A DNA stretch of 64,000 bases from positions 2,294,001 through 2,358,000 of the forward strand of contig NZ_CP042301.2 in assembly GCF_007922615.2 (NCBI RefSeq), given 5' to 3'. The translations under genes and the position numbers were made by a program. This DNA is from Nitratireductor mangrovi (GTDB taxonomy: Bacteria; Pseudomonadota; Alphaproteobacteria; Rhizobiales; Rhizobiaceae). Shown here piece by piece: positions 38,308 to 47,382 of the stretch (position 1 is the first letter of the stretch; every line of letters starts with the position of its first letter). The notes beneath the pieces were generated by a model, which was not told the origin of the DNA, made no database searches, and saw only the letters and a list, made by a program, of their open reading frames with translations.

Positions 38308-38676
38308 ATGCTTTTTGCACTGTTATGCTACGGCAGCGAAGCCGCCTCTGCGGACGAGGCCACGGTCCGCGCGGTCATTGGCCGGCACAAGGTCACCGAG
38401 AACTGCCTTGCCGCCGAAGGGCAACTCGGGCCCAATCTGCGCCTGATGCCTACGACCGCCGCCGTCACGGTGCGATCCGGCACCAAGCTATCCGTGCTCG
38501 ACGGACCCTTCAGCGAAACCAAGGAGGTCCTTCTGGGCCTCTGGATATTCGACTGCAAAAATCTCGACGAGGCGATCGGTCTTGCGCAGGAATTCGCCAG
38601 CCACCAAGCCGGCGGCGCGCTCGAACTGCGACCGATTTGCGAATACGATCCCGGCGTTCTCACCGGTGACCGGTAA
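38308..38676 (+). CDS. YCII/DGPF-domain protein
   Basis: A 122-aa protein of the YCII family with the hallmark DGPFSETKE. These proteins have a ferredoxin-like fold with a conserved Asp-His pair, and the DGPF subgroup is often next to ECF sigma factors; none is close here. Start at 38308, 9 bp after GAGGA. It is on the same strand as the hydrolase before it (110-bp gap), so co-transcription is possible. Function unknown. Confidence 0.75.
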   Translation: MLFALLCYGSEAASADEATVRAVIGRHKVTENCLAAEGQLGPNLRLMPTTAAVTVRSGTKLSVLDGPFSETKEVLLGLWIFDCKNLDEAIGLAQEFASHQAGGALELRPICEYDPGVLTGDR

Positions 38677-38817
38677 TCGCGCTGACGTAGCCGCTTCTCA
38701 TCATCCTTGCATGCGTTGCCCGGTCGCGCGACTGTTGTGGGGTGGATGTCACGCGCCTGTCGACGGCTCGGGCTAGGAACGACTTTATTGATAGCCGCAC
38801 AAGGAGAGGATCGTCCC

Positions 38818-40134
38818 ATGAGGAACATCGCGCTTGCCGCCATCGCTACGATCGTGTTTGCCGTCCCCGCTATGGCCAACGACAACCGAATCGATCTGAT
38901 CCGCCCAGACGCGCCCGAACTCGCGGCGTTCGGCGAACATGCGATTGGCGTGCGGACCATTCAACTGTCGGATCCTGGCCGCATCGACATCCTCAATGTC
39001 GAAGCCGGCAAGGAGCATCCGCGTTACGACCGGCCGTTGACCGTCGAGGTCTGGTATCCGGCCGAGGGCGACGCCGTCGGCGGCACGTATGAAGGCGTCT
39101 TCCTGCGGGACGGCCAGACAACTGTCACCCTCACCGGCCGCGCAGTTCGCGACGCGACGCCCAAGAAGCGCGGCGAAGGTGCCTGGCCACTGGTACTGGT
39201 CTCGCACGGCTACCCCGGAAACCGATTCCTGCTCAGCCACTTGGCCGAAAACCTTGCCACCAAGGGTTATGTCGTGGCGTCGATCGACCACACCGATTCG
39301 ACCTACAATGACCGCGCCGCGTTCGGCTCCACGCTGGTGAACCGACCGCTCGACCAACTCTTCGTGCTTGACGAGATGGCGCGGCTTGCCGGCGACGCCG
39401 ACAGCTTCCTCAATGGCCTCGCCAACCCTGACACGACCGGTCTCGTCGGCTATTCGATGGGCGGTTACGGCGCCGTGATCACGGCCGGCGGCGGCGTCAC
39501 CCAAGCGGCGACCGAGCTTTCATGGGGCGCGCCGGACGGCACGCTCTCCGTCCACCTGGCGGGCTCGGAGACGCACAACGCGCTGCCCGACCAGCGCATC
39601 AAGGCGGTGATCGCGTTCGCGCCGTGGGGCATGGAACGCGGCTTCTGGGATGCAGACGGCCTCGCCGGCATCGAGACGCCCGTGCTTTTCGTGGCTGGCA
39701 GCGTCGACGACGTCTCCGGCTATGAAAAGGGCGTGAAGGCAATCTGGGAGCAGGCGGTCAACGCGGATCGCCACCTGCTGACCTTCGAGAACGCCAACCA
39801 TAACGCCGCCGCTCCGATGCCTGCTCCGAAGGAATCCTGGCAGCCGGTCGACACGCTCGATTTCGTGCCCTTCGAACACTATGCCGATCCGGTCTGGGAC
39901 ACGGTCCGCATGAACAACATCGCCCAGCATTTCGCCACCGCCTACTTCGGCCTGCATCTGAAGCAGGACGAGGCCATGGCCGGCTATCTCGACCTGGTCG
40001 AGAACGCCGCCGACGGTGTCTGGGCAACCAACGAAGACGGCACCTTCAAGCCCGAACACAGCTACTGGAAGGGCTTTGCCAACCGGACGGCGAAAGGCCT
40101 GAGCCTCATGCATGCTTCTCCAGCCGCCAACTGA
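38818..40134 (+). CDS. exported alpha/beta hydrolase (dienelactone/PAF-AH-like)
   Basis: A 438-aa hydrolase with a signal peptide (about 1-19, ending VPAMA). The oxyanion loop is SHGYPGNRF and the nucleophile elbow is GYSMGGYG. A Trp-rich PWGMERGFW segment follows, with VAGSVDDVSG as a likely acid and NANHNAAAP as a likely His. The size and order of blocks fit the dienelactone hydrolase/platelet-activating factor acetylhydrolase-like group of secreted bacterial hydrolases. The start at 38818 is set by the signal peptide. Substrate unknown. Confidence 0.82.
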   Translation: MRNIALAAIATIVFAVPAMANDNRIDLIRPDAPELAAFGEHAIGVRTIQLSDPGRIDILNVEAGKEHPRYDRPLTVEVWYPAEGDAVGGTYEGVFLRDGQTTVTLTGRAVRDATPKKRGEGAWPLVLVSHGYPGNRFLLSHLAENLATKGYVVASIDHTDSTYNDRAAFGSTLVNRPLDQLFVLDEMARLAGDADSFLNGLANPDTTGLVGYSMGGYGAVITAGGGVTQAATELSWGAPDGTLSVHLAGSETHNALPDQRIKAVIAFAPWGMERGFWDADGLAGIETPVLFVAGSVDDVSGYEKGVKAIWEQAVNADRHLLTFENANHNAAAPMPAPKESWQPVDTLDFVPFEHYADPVWDTVRMNNIAQHFATAYFGLHLKQDEAMAGYLDLVENAADGVWATNEDGTFKPEHSYWKGFANRTAKGLSLMHASPAAN

Positions 40135-40318
40135 CGGCAGGCACGCCCCTCCGGGGCGCACCCTTTCGCGTGCCGCCTGACGCGCGGCGGCACGCGATCT
40201 CTTGCCACGATATGAAAGCCGTGTGACGATATCCCCAGCCGGGTAACGATAATCCCGGCGCGCGACGGCCGCGGGCCGGCCGCCGCTCACATGTCAGCGT
40301 GAGGAGGAGGTCGTTCAA

Positions 40319-42364
40319 ATGGGTAATCGCGCCGGAGGAAGACGCACGGGACCGAAATGCATCGCCATTGTCGGTCCCTTCGCGAGCGGCAAGACGACAT
40401 TGCTGGAAGCCCTGTTGGCGCGCTGTGGCGCCATTCCGCGCCAGAACACCGTCGCGTCCGGCAACACGGTCGGCGACGATTCCCCGGAAGCGCGCGAGCA
40501 TGTCATGAGCGTCGAGGCGACCGCCGCCACGACGGAATTCATGGGGGACAGCCTCACTTTCATCGATTGCCCCGGTTCGATCGAGTTCGCCTACGAGGCC
40601 GAACCCGTGCTGGCCGCCTGCGATCTCGCGGTGGTTGTCGCGGAGGCGGATGAAAAGAAGATCCCCGCGCTTCAGTTGATCATGCGTACCCTGGAAACGC
40701 TCGGCATCCCGCGTGTGCTCTTCATCAACAAGGTCGACAAGTCGGCCATCGGCGTCCGCGACACGCTGAAGCTGTTGCAGCCGGCAAGCAGCGTGCCGCT
40801 GCTCTTGCGTCAGATCCCGCTGCGCAAGGACGGCATCGTCGTAGGCTCGATCGATCTCGCGCTGGAACGGGCCTACGTCTATCGCGAGCATGCCGAAAGC
40901 GAGATCGCGCCGATCCCGGATGACGAGAAGGCGCGCGAGATCGAGGCTCGTTTTTCCATGCTCGAGACGCTCGCGGATCATGACGACGACCTGATGGAAC
41001 AACTGTTGGAGGAGATCGAGCCGGCGCGCGACGCAGTGTTCGACGACCTCACGGCCGACCTGCGCGAAGGCACGGTAATCCCGGTGCTGATCGGCTCGGC
41101 CGAGCATGGCAACGGTGTGCTGCGCCTGTTGAAGGCCATCCGCCATGACGCGCCGGATGTTGCCCAGACCCGCGACCGCCTTGGCCTTTCGGCCAGCGAC
41201 GACACCGTCATGCAGGTCATGAAGACGATCCACACCGCCCACGGCGGCAAGCTGTCGCTGGTCCGTGTGCTGTCCGGCGAAGTTGCTGACGGCACCGAGA
41301 TCATTGCCGACACCGGAGCCACCGGCCGCATCTCCGGCATGTACCGCATGCTCGGTCGCAACCAGAACAAGGTGCAGAAGGCGACGGAGGGCGAGACCGT
41401 CACGCTCGGCAAGCTCGACGACATCAGGACCAGCGACACGCTGACCGCCGGCAAGAAGGCGCCCGACGCCCTCGCCCGCCCGGAGGCGCCACAGCCCGTC
41501 TACGCGGTGGCGCTCAGGCCACGCGAGCGCAAGGACGAGGTCAAGCTCTCCTCCTCGCTGCAGAAGCTTGCTGAGGAAGATCCATCGATCGTGGTCGAGC
41601 ACCAGGATACCGGCGAAACAGTGATCTCCGGCCATGGCGAGATGCATCTTCGGGTAACGACCGAGCGGCTTGCCAACAAATACCAGATCGAGGTCGACTC
41701 CGGGAAACCCAATATTCCCTACCGCGAGACGATCAGGAAGGGCGCGCAGCAGCGCGGCCGCCACAAGAAGCAGTCTGGCGGCCATGGCCAGTTCGGCGAC
41801 GTCGTGATCGAGATCAAGCCATTGCCGCGCGGCGCCGGGTTCGAATTCACCGACACCATCACCGGCGGCGTAGTGCCGAAGCAATATATTCCCTCGGTCG
41901 AATCGGGTGTTCGCGACTACCTGAAATCCGGTGTGTTCGGGTTCCCGGTGGTCGACATCGCGGTCAACCTCTCCGACGGCTCCTACCATTCGGTCGACTC
42001 CTCCGACATGGCTTTCCAGATGGCCGCCAAGCTTGCCATGCGCGAGGCCATGCCCGCCTGTTCGGCGGTGATCCTCGAGCCGGTGATGAAGATCGAGGTC
42101 TATGCACCGTCGGACGCGACCGCCAAGGTAACCGCGATCCTGCCGCAGCGGCGCGGCCAGATCCTCGGCTTCGACGCCCGCCCGGGCTGGGAAGGCTGGG
42201 ACGTGGTTGAGGCGATGATCCCGCAATCCGAGATCGGCGACCTTATCGTGGAGTTGCGCTCCGCCACAGCTGGCGTCGCCACCTTCCGCGCCGCGTTCGA
42301 CCACATGGCCGAATTGACCGGCAGGCAGGCGGACGAGATCGCTGCGAAGGTCAAGGCCGCCTGA
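40319..42364 (+). CDS. elongation factor G-like GTPase
   Basis: A 681-aa translation GTPase paralogous to EF-G. The P-loop is GPFASGKTTL (residues ~19-28), G3 is DCPGS and G4 is NKVD. The EF-G domains II-V follow, with GHGEMHLRV, QSGGHGQFGDV and GWDVVEAMIP. Compared with true EF-G the switch region has DCPGS rather than DTPGH, so the catalytic His is replaced by Ser. This is the known EF-G-like group in alphaproteobacteria, whose role is not settled. It is monocistronic and starts just after GGAGGAGG. Confidence 0.88.
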   Translation: MGNRAGGRRTGPKCIAIVGPFASGKTTLLEALLARCGAIPRQNTVASGNTVGDDSPEAREHVMSVEATAATTEFMGDSLTFIDCPGSIEFAYEAEPVLAACDLAVVVAEADEKKIPALQLIMRTLETLGIPRVLFINKVDKSAIGVRDTLKLLQPASSVPLLLRQIPLRKDGIVVGSIDLALERAYVYREHAESEIAPIPDDEKAREIEARFSMLETLADHDDDLMEQLLEEIEPARDAVFDDLTADLREGTVIPVLIGSAEHGNGVLRLLKAIRHDAPDVAQTRDRLGLSASDDTVMQVMKTIHTAHGGKLSLVRVLSGEVADGTEIIADTGATGRISGMYRMLGRNQNKVQKATEGETVTLGKLDDIRTSDTLTAGKKAPDALARPEAPQPVYAVALRPRERKDEVKLSSSLQKLAEEDPSIVVEHQDTGETVISGHGEMHLRVTTERLANKYQIEVDSGKPNIPYRETIRKGAQQRGRHKKQSGGHGQFGDVVIEIKPLPRGAGFEFTDTITGGVVPKQYIPSVESGVRDYLKSGVFGFPVVDIAVNLSDGSYHSVDSSDMAFQMAAKLAMREAMPACSAVILEPVMKIEVYAPSDATAKVTAILPQRRGQILGFDARPGWEGWDVVEAMIPQSEIGDLIVELRSATAGVATFRAAFDHMAELTGRQADEIAAKVKAA

Positions 42365-42473
42365 TCACCGGCAAGGCCGGAGCAACGACCGCGGCCACGC
42401 AGAAGTGATGGCGATTGAGTTGCGATCACGTCGGCATCGGCTAGCGTCGCGGCGATTGTTCGCGGAGGAAACA

Positions 42474-43439
42474 ATGGCGCATTTTCATCGCCGCCCGGAC
42501 TGGGCTATCGCCGAGCGCGAGGCGACGCCGGAGCACGTCTTTTTCAACCGCCGCGCCGTTCTGGCCGGCTTCGGCGCCAGCATGGCCGCGTTGGCGGCAC
42601 CGCCCTTTGCCGGCCGGGCGCTTGCCGCCGACGATCCCACTGCGGACCTCTATCCCGCCGGGCGCAACGAGGCCTACACGATCGAGCGCGACCTGACGCC
42701 TGAGGAAGCGTCCTCGCAATACAATAACTTCTACGAGTTCGGTTCGCACAAGCAGATCGCCCGCGCCGCGCAGGACCTGAAGATCCGACCCTGGGATGTC
42801 GAGATCGGCGGCCTGGTCGACAAACCGCAGAAACTGGCGTTCGACGACCTGATCCGGAAAATGCCGCTTGAGGAGCGTCTCTACCGGCACCGCTGCGTGG
42901 AAGCCTGGTCGATGACGGTGCCGTGGACCGGTTTTCCGCTTTCGGCGCTGGTGGAACTCGCCGCGCCGCAAGCCAGCGCCAAATATGTGCGCTTCGAGAC
43001 CTTTCTCGATCCGGCCATGGCGTCCGGCCAGAAACAGGTCTGGTATCCGTGGCCTTATGTCGAAGGGGTCACGATGGCCGAGGCGGCCAACGAACTCGCC
43101 TTCATGGTCACCGGGGTCTATGGCAAGCCGCTTGCCAAACAGTTCGGCGCGCCGCTGAGGCTGGCATTACCGTGGAAATACGGCTTCAAGTCGATCAAGT
43201 CGATCGTCAAGGTGACCTTCACCGAGGAACGCCCGGTGAGCTTCTGGGAACGGATCGCGTCGAACGAATACGGATTCTGGGCCAATGTGAACCCGGAAGT
43301 GCCACATCCGCGCTGGAGCCAGGCTCAGGAACGCGTATTGCACACGGGCGAGACCATCCCGACGGTCATCTACAACGGCTATGGCGAGCAGGTCGCCGGG
43401 CTTTACGAGGGCATGGTGGACGAAGCCCTGTTCATGTGA
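42474..43439 (+). CDS. msrP: protein-methionine-sulfoxide reductase catalytic subunit MsrP
   Basis: A 321-aa molybdopterin enzyme of the YedY/MsrP family, which repairs oxidised Met in periplasmic proteins. A Tat-type signal is visible (FNRRAVLAGFGASMAALA). The Mo-cofactor Cys lies in YRHRCVEAWSM, followed by PWTGFPLSAL and GAPLRLALPWKYGFKS. The start at 42474 follows CGGAGG; the frame is open from 42405. The usual partner, haem-membrane protein MsrQ, is not next to it. Confidence 0.92.
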   Translation: MAHFHRRPDWAIAEREATPEHVFFNRRAVLAGFGASMAALAAPPFAGRALAADDPTADLYPAGRNEAYTIERDLTPEEASSQYNNFYEFGSHKQIARAAQDLKIRPWDVEIGGLVDKPQKLAFDDLIRKMPLEERLYRHRCVEAWSMTVPWTGFPLSALVELAAPQASAKYVRFETFLDPAMASGQKQVWYPWPYVEGVTMAEAANELAFMVTGVYGKPLAKQFGAPLRLALPWKYGFKSIKSIVKVTFTEERPVSFWERIASNEYGFWANVNPEVPHPRWSQAQERVLHTGETIPTVIYNGYGEQVAGLYEGMVDEALFM

Positions 43440-43552
43440 ATGGGAAGACGGCGCCCGCCGGCCGGCCGGCGCCGCTGGAAACCGCGCCGCACGCCCCTTC
43501 ACGAAAGGGCGGGTCCGCCAGGCGGCCGGTTGTGCGCAGACTATCCCCAGGC

Positions 43553-43585
43553 AAAAAAAGAGGCCGGAACCTTTGGAACCGGCCT
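43553..43585 (-). terminator. intrinsic terminator of the small RNA
   Basis: On the minus strand, stem AGGCCGG/CCGGCCT (43585-43579 with 43567-43561) is followed by a run of seven T after one C (complement of the A run at 43553-43559). This is a textbook rho-independent terminator and defines the 3' end of the small RNA. Confidence 0.85.
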
Positions 43586-43670
43586 AGTTATTGGAGTGCC
43601 GTAAAACGGCGAAACCTCCAGAGGGGAACACTCGCGGGCGCTAATGGGAGGAGGAACGCGCCCGGGAGTG
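43553..43670 (-). ncRNA. trans-acting sRNA with anti-Shine-Dalgarno loop
   Basis: The minus strand of this intergenic region folds into three stems. Stem 1 pairs CACTC and CGGGCGC with GCGCCCG and GAGTG, and exposes a loop with CCTCCTCCC. Stem 2 is GCCG/CGGC with outer GGAG/CTCC. Stem 3 is a terminator with T7. A fitting promoter lies just upstream: CTTGCG at 43705-43700, an 18-bp spacer, and CATATAT at 43681-43675, close to the rhizobial CTTGAC/CTATAT consensus. The CCTCCTCCC loop could block ribosome-binding sites. The layout is like the rhizobial alpha-r14/NfeR1-type sRNAs, but the family assignment is from memory. The 5' end is approximate. Confidence 0.75.
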
Positions 43671-43824
43671 ATCGATATATGTGCGCGGCCTGCCGTTTTC
43701 GCAAGCACATGAATTGCACATCACCCGTGCAAAAATGCATGGCTCGGGCAAATGCCTGTGCTGTAAGCAGATTTTGCGCAAAGACCGTGCAAAAGTTCGT
43801 GGATTTTTTGCCGAATCCAGCGGA

Positions 43825-44721
43825 TTAATAGGTCCAGCCGCGTGCTTTTGAGAAGATGAAGTCGCGAAAGACCTTCAGTTTCGCCTGATTCTTCATCGCC
43901 TCCGGATAGCAGAAATAGGTGTCGAACGCGGGCACTTCCATTTCCGGCAACAACTGGACGAGCCCAGCCTCCGGGTCAACCATGTAGTCGGGCAGCATCG
44001 CGATACCTGCGCCGCGGCGGACGACGCGCCGCATCGACATCAAGTCGTTGATCTGCAGCGCGGCCGGGCGCCTTTCGCCTTCCGGCATGCCGAATGTCTG
44101 CAACGTGTTGAGATCCTTGAGATAGGGCGGCAGAGGCTCACCGAAGGTGACGAGACGATGCCGGTCGAGTTCAGCCGCCGAAGCCGGCTTGCCGAAACGG
44201 TTGATATAGGCAGGTGCCGCGAAGACATGCAGATGAACGGTGAAAAGGCGGCGCTGGATCAGGTCGGGCTGCTGCGGCTGGCGCAACCTTATGGCGCAGT
44301 CGGCCTGGCGCATCGTCAGGTCGAGCTCCTCGTTGGCGAGGATCAGCTGGATCTGGATGTCGGGAAAGAGGTCGAGGAACTCCTGCATGCGCTGCGACAG
44401 CCAGCCGGCGCCGAGCCCCACGGTCGTCGTCACGCGCAACAGCCCGGACGGCTTCTCGGTGGTCTCCATCAGCCGGGAGCGCACCGACTCGAGCTTCATG
44501 AAAACTTCGTGGGCGGTACGGAACAGCAATTCGCCTTGCTCAGTGAGCACCAGCCCGCGCGCATGGCGGTGGAACAGCGACACGCCGATATCGTGCTCTA
44601 GCGCGCTGACCTGCCGCGAGATAGCTGATTGCGACAGGTTCAGCTTCTCCGCCGCATGGGTGAAGGAGCCGGCCTCGGCGGCGGCGTGAAACACACGCAG
44701 CTTGTCCCAGTCGAGCGCCAT
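43825..44721 (-). CDS. LysR-type transcriptional regulator
   Basis: A 298-aa LysR protein. The N-terminal HTH reads LRVFHAAAEAGSFTHAAEKLNLSQSAISRQVSALEHDIGVSLFHR. The substrate-binding half (about 90-298) has the typical DLTMRQADCAIRLRQPQQ and MRRVVRRGAGIAMLPDYMV. It lies 30 bp after trxB on the same strand, so it may be co-transcribed with thioredoxin reductase. This trxB-lysR pair is a usual arrangement in this order of bacteria. Confidence 0.92.
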   Translation of the reverse strand: MALDWDKLRVFHAAAEAGSFTHAAEKLNLSQSAISRQVSALEHDIGVSLFHRHARGLVLTEQGELLFRTAHEVFMKLESVRSRLMETTEKPSGLLRVTTTVGLGAGWLSQRMQEFLDLFPDIQIQLILANEELDLTMRQADCAIRLRQPQQPDLIQRRLFTVHLHVFAAPAYINRFGKPASAAELDRHRLVTFGEPLPPYLKDLNTLQTFGMPEGERRPAALQINDLMSMRRVVRRGAGIAMLPDYMVDPEAGLVQLLPEMEVPAFDTYFCYPEAMKNQAKLKVFRDFIFSKARGWTY

Positions 44722-44751
44722 GCGCCTCCTCCCCGCCCCCGGATAGCGGCC

Positions 44752-45726
44752 TTATTCGGCCGCTTCGCGATGAGCTTCCATCTCGGCCAGATATTTTTCC
44801 GCTTCCAGCGCGGCCATGCAGCCCAGGCCGGCCGCGGTAACGGCCTGCCGGTAGATGTCGTCGGTGACGTCGCCCGCCGCAAACACGCCGGGGATGTTGG
44901 TTCTGGTCGAATCCGCTTCGGTCCACAGATAGCCGTTCGGCTTCTGCTTCACCTTGCCGGCGAAAAGCTCGACGGCTGGCGCGTGACCGATCGCCACGAA
45001 CACGCCGTCGATCGGCATGTCGGTGATCTCGCCTGTCTTCTTGTGTCGCAGCTTGACGCCATTGACCGAAGGCGGCATCGGCGGTTTGCCCGCCTCGCCG
45101 ACCACCTCGTCGACCTCCATGTCCCACAGAACCTTGACGTTGTCCTTCTTGAACAGTCGCTCCTGCAGGATGCGCTCGGCACGCAATTCGTCGCGGCGGT
45201 GCACCAGTGTCACCGATTTCGCCAGGTGCGACAGGTAAAGCGCCTCCTCGACGGCAGTGTTGCCGCCGCCGATCACCACGACGTCCTTGCCGCGATAGAA
45301 GAAGCCGTCACAGGTCGCGCAGGCCGAAACACCGAAGCCCTTGTACGTCTCCTCGCTCGGCAGCCCCAGCCACTTGGCCTTGGCGCCGGTCGCGATCACC
45401 AGCGCGTCGCAGGTGTATTCGGTGCCCGAATCGCCCTTGAGCCGGAACGGGCGCACGTCGAGGTCGACTTCGGTGATGATGTCGTTGACGATGTCGGTGC
45501 CGACATTCTCGGCCTGCTTGAGCATCTGCTCCATTAGCCACGGTCCCTGGATGGGATCGGCGAAACCCGGATAGTTCTCGACATCGGTGGTGATCATCAG
45601 TTGTCCGCCCTGCTCCATGCCGGCAATCAGCATGGGTTTGAGCATGGCGCGCGCCGCATAGATCGCCGCGGTGTAGCCGGCCGGTCCGGAGCCGATGATG
45701 ATGACGGGCGCGTGTTTGGCGCTCAT
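44752..45726 (-). CDS. trxB: thioredoxin reductase
   Basis: A 324-aa flavoprotein that reduces thioredoxin with NADPH. FAD-binding IIGSGPAGYTAAIYAARA is at the N-terminus, the redox-active pair is in CATCDG, NADPH-binding is in VVIGGGNTAVEEALYLS and a second FAD block is in GVFAAGDVTDDIYRQAVTAAGLGCMAA. All residues are present. It is divergent from lrp with a 233-bp gap. Confidence 0.96.
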   Translation of the reverse strand: MSAKHAPVIIIGSGPAGYTAAIYAARAMLKPMLIAGMEQGGQLMITTDVENYPGFADPIQGPWLMEQMLKQAENVGTDIVNDIITEVDLDVRPFRLKGDSGTEYTCDALVIATGAKAKWLGLPSEETYKGFGVSACATCDGFFYRGKDVVVIGGGNTAVEEALYLSHLAKSVTLVHRRDELRAERILQERLFKKDNVKVLWDMEVDEVVGEAGKPPMPPSVNGVKLRHKKTGEITDMPIDGVFVAIGHAPAVELFAGKVKQKPNGYLWTEADSTRTNIPGVFAAGDVTDDIYRQAVTAAGLGCMAALEAEKYLAEMEAHREAAE

Positions 45727-45959
45727 GTCCGGATTTCCTTTCGAACAACAGCAATAGCCCGCGCCGCCCGCGCGGCGAGGCCTTCAGTCGGACCTGATCT
45801 AAGGATTGGCGGCACCGTTGCGCAAGTCCGGCGCGGCATTTAGCGCGGTTGTCCGCAACTCTTGTGTCTTCGTGGCAGCCGTCTTGGCGGGCGCGGCGCT
45901 TTGGCTTATGAGTGCGGCGGAGAAAGATTCTTTCGCGCAACACGCCGGAAAGCTAACGA

Positions 45960-46436
45960 ATGCCGATCAAGGCCGATCTCGATGCGACCGACTGGAAGAT
46001 CCTGCGCGAACTCCAGAATGACGGCCGGATCACCAATGTCGAGCTTTCGCGACGCGTCGGCATCTCGGCGCCGCCGTGCCTGAGGCGCGTCAAGCGTCTG
46101 GAGGACAACGGGATCATCCGCGGCTACCGGGCTCTGCTCAATGCGCCGGCGCTCGGCTATGACGTTGTCGCCTTCTGCCTCATAGGGCTGCAGCACCAGT
46201 CGGATGCGGAACTCAAGTCCTTCTCTGAATTGGCCCGTACCTGGCCCATCGTGCGCCGGGCCTGGATGGTGTCGGGCGATTCCGACTTCCTGCTTCATTG
46301 CGTGGCGACCGACCTCACCACCTTCCAGAACTTCGTTATCGAGACCCTGACCTCGGCGCCGAATGTCGATACCGTCCGCACCGCCCTGACCATCCGTCAG
46401 GTCAAGGACGAGGGACTTGTCGACATCACCGGTTGA
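45960..46436 (+). CDS. lrp: Lrp/AsnC-family transcriptional regulator
   Basis: A 158-aa Lrp/AsnC protein. The HTH is LDATDWKILRELQNDGRITNVELSRRVGIS with PPCLRRVKRLEDNGIIRGY. The C-terminal RAM domain follows (VRRAWMVSGDSDFLLHCVATDLTTFQNFV). It controls amino-acid genes in other bacteria. It is convergent with the lpsB-linked glycosyltransferase gene. Confidence 0.92.
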   Translation: MPIKADLDATDWKILRELQNDGRITNVELSRRVGISAPPCLRRVKRLEDNGIIRGYRALLNAPALGYDVVAFCLIGLQHQSDAELKSFSELARTWPIVRRAWMVSGDSDFLLHCVATDLTTFQNFVIETLTSAPNVDTVRTALTIRQVKDEGLVDITG

Positions 46437-46452
46437 CCGCAAACGGCACCTT

Positions 46453-47382
46453 CTACCAGGGCAGCGCGGCAAGCCGCTGCCGAAACCCGACAATCATCGT
46501 TTCGTAGCGCTCGCGGGCCGCCGCACCGAGCTTTGCCTTGCTTGCATCGTCCATCCGCACCAAGTTCGAGATTGCCGTTTCGAGCGCAACTGGATCAACG
46601 AAGAAGTTGGTGCCGAGGTGCCGCGGCTCGCACCGTGCATGGGCAACCGTGACGCCGGTTTCTGGCGTCACGTGCTCGTTCATCGGCGGCGCGTCGGTCG
46701 TCACAAGCACGGCACCGACCGAAAGCCCCTCGACGATATGATGGCCCCAGCCCTCCGAACGCGACGGACACAGATGAACGCCGCAGGCGTTCTGCAGCTG
46801 CTTCAGTTCGGCATCGTCGAGATAGCCCGACACGATACGGATGTTGGAAGGTCGCGCCGTGGCAAGGTCCTTGTCCTTCTGGACGATCACCAGTTCCGGC
46901 CATTCGGGATGTTTCGTCCACAAGCCGATGACATCCTCGGTGCCCTTGACTGCGCTGCCGCCGGCCAGATGGAAAAAGCGTGACCATTCCTTGCCGATGT
47001 CGCGGGATCGGCGGTCCTCGGAGATGAAGCCGAGAAACTCCGTGGCAACGCTGCGCGCCGCAAACACCGCTTCGCCATGCCGTGACTTGGCAAGCACTAG
47101 GTCAATGCCCGCGAGCCGTCCCAGCTGTCTTTTCGGAAAGCGTTCCTGGTTGGGGATCAGCCAGTTGCGCTCGCCGGCCGAATACCATTGCGGAAAGGCG
47201 CGCTCCATGTGAACGACCGTTTTCGCCCGCTTGCGGCGCGACAGGCGGTCGAGGAACTGTCGCCCGCGCGGGGACGCCGTCTCCACGGACTTGCCGATCG
47301 CCTCGAGTTCGGCCTTGAAGAGCGCCATGTCGCGGGTCAGGCCGTAGGAATTGGACTTGGCGACGATGAGAACGTCGGCCAT
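46453..47382 (-). CDS. glycosyltransferase next to lpsB (LPS core)
   Basis: A 309-aa protein of the GT4/GT1-like fold. The C-terminal half has CPSRSEGWGHHIVEGLSVGAVLVTTDAPPMNEHV, the glycosyltransferase donor-binding block. The N-terminal half starts ADVLIVAKSNSYGLTRDM. The start at 47382 overlaps the lpsB stop by one base (TGATG), so the two are coupled. By analogy with the Sinorhizobium greA-lpsB-lpsE arrangement, it is probably an LPS core sugar transferase, but its exact sugar is unknown. Confidence 0.82.
   Translation of the reverse strand: MADVLIVAKSNSYGLTRDMALFKAELEAIGKSVETASPRGRQFLDRLSRRKRAKTVVHMERAFPQWYSAGERNWLIPNQERFPKRQLGRLAGIDLVLAKSRHGEAVFAARSVATEFLGFISEDRRSRDIGKEWSRFFHLAGGSAVKGTEDVIGLWTKHPEWPELVIVQKDKDLATARPSNIRIVSGYLDDAELKQLQNACGVHLCPSRSEGWGHHIVEGLSVGAVLVTTDAPPMNEHVTPETGVTVAHARCEPRHLGTNFFVDPVALETAISNLVRMDDASKAKLGAAARERYETMIVGFRQRLAALPW

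Noticed and set aside
40106..42304. Minus-strand open frame of 732 codons under the EF-G-like gene
   Set aside because: It is antisense to a well-supported GTPase gene and shows no independent motif.
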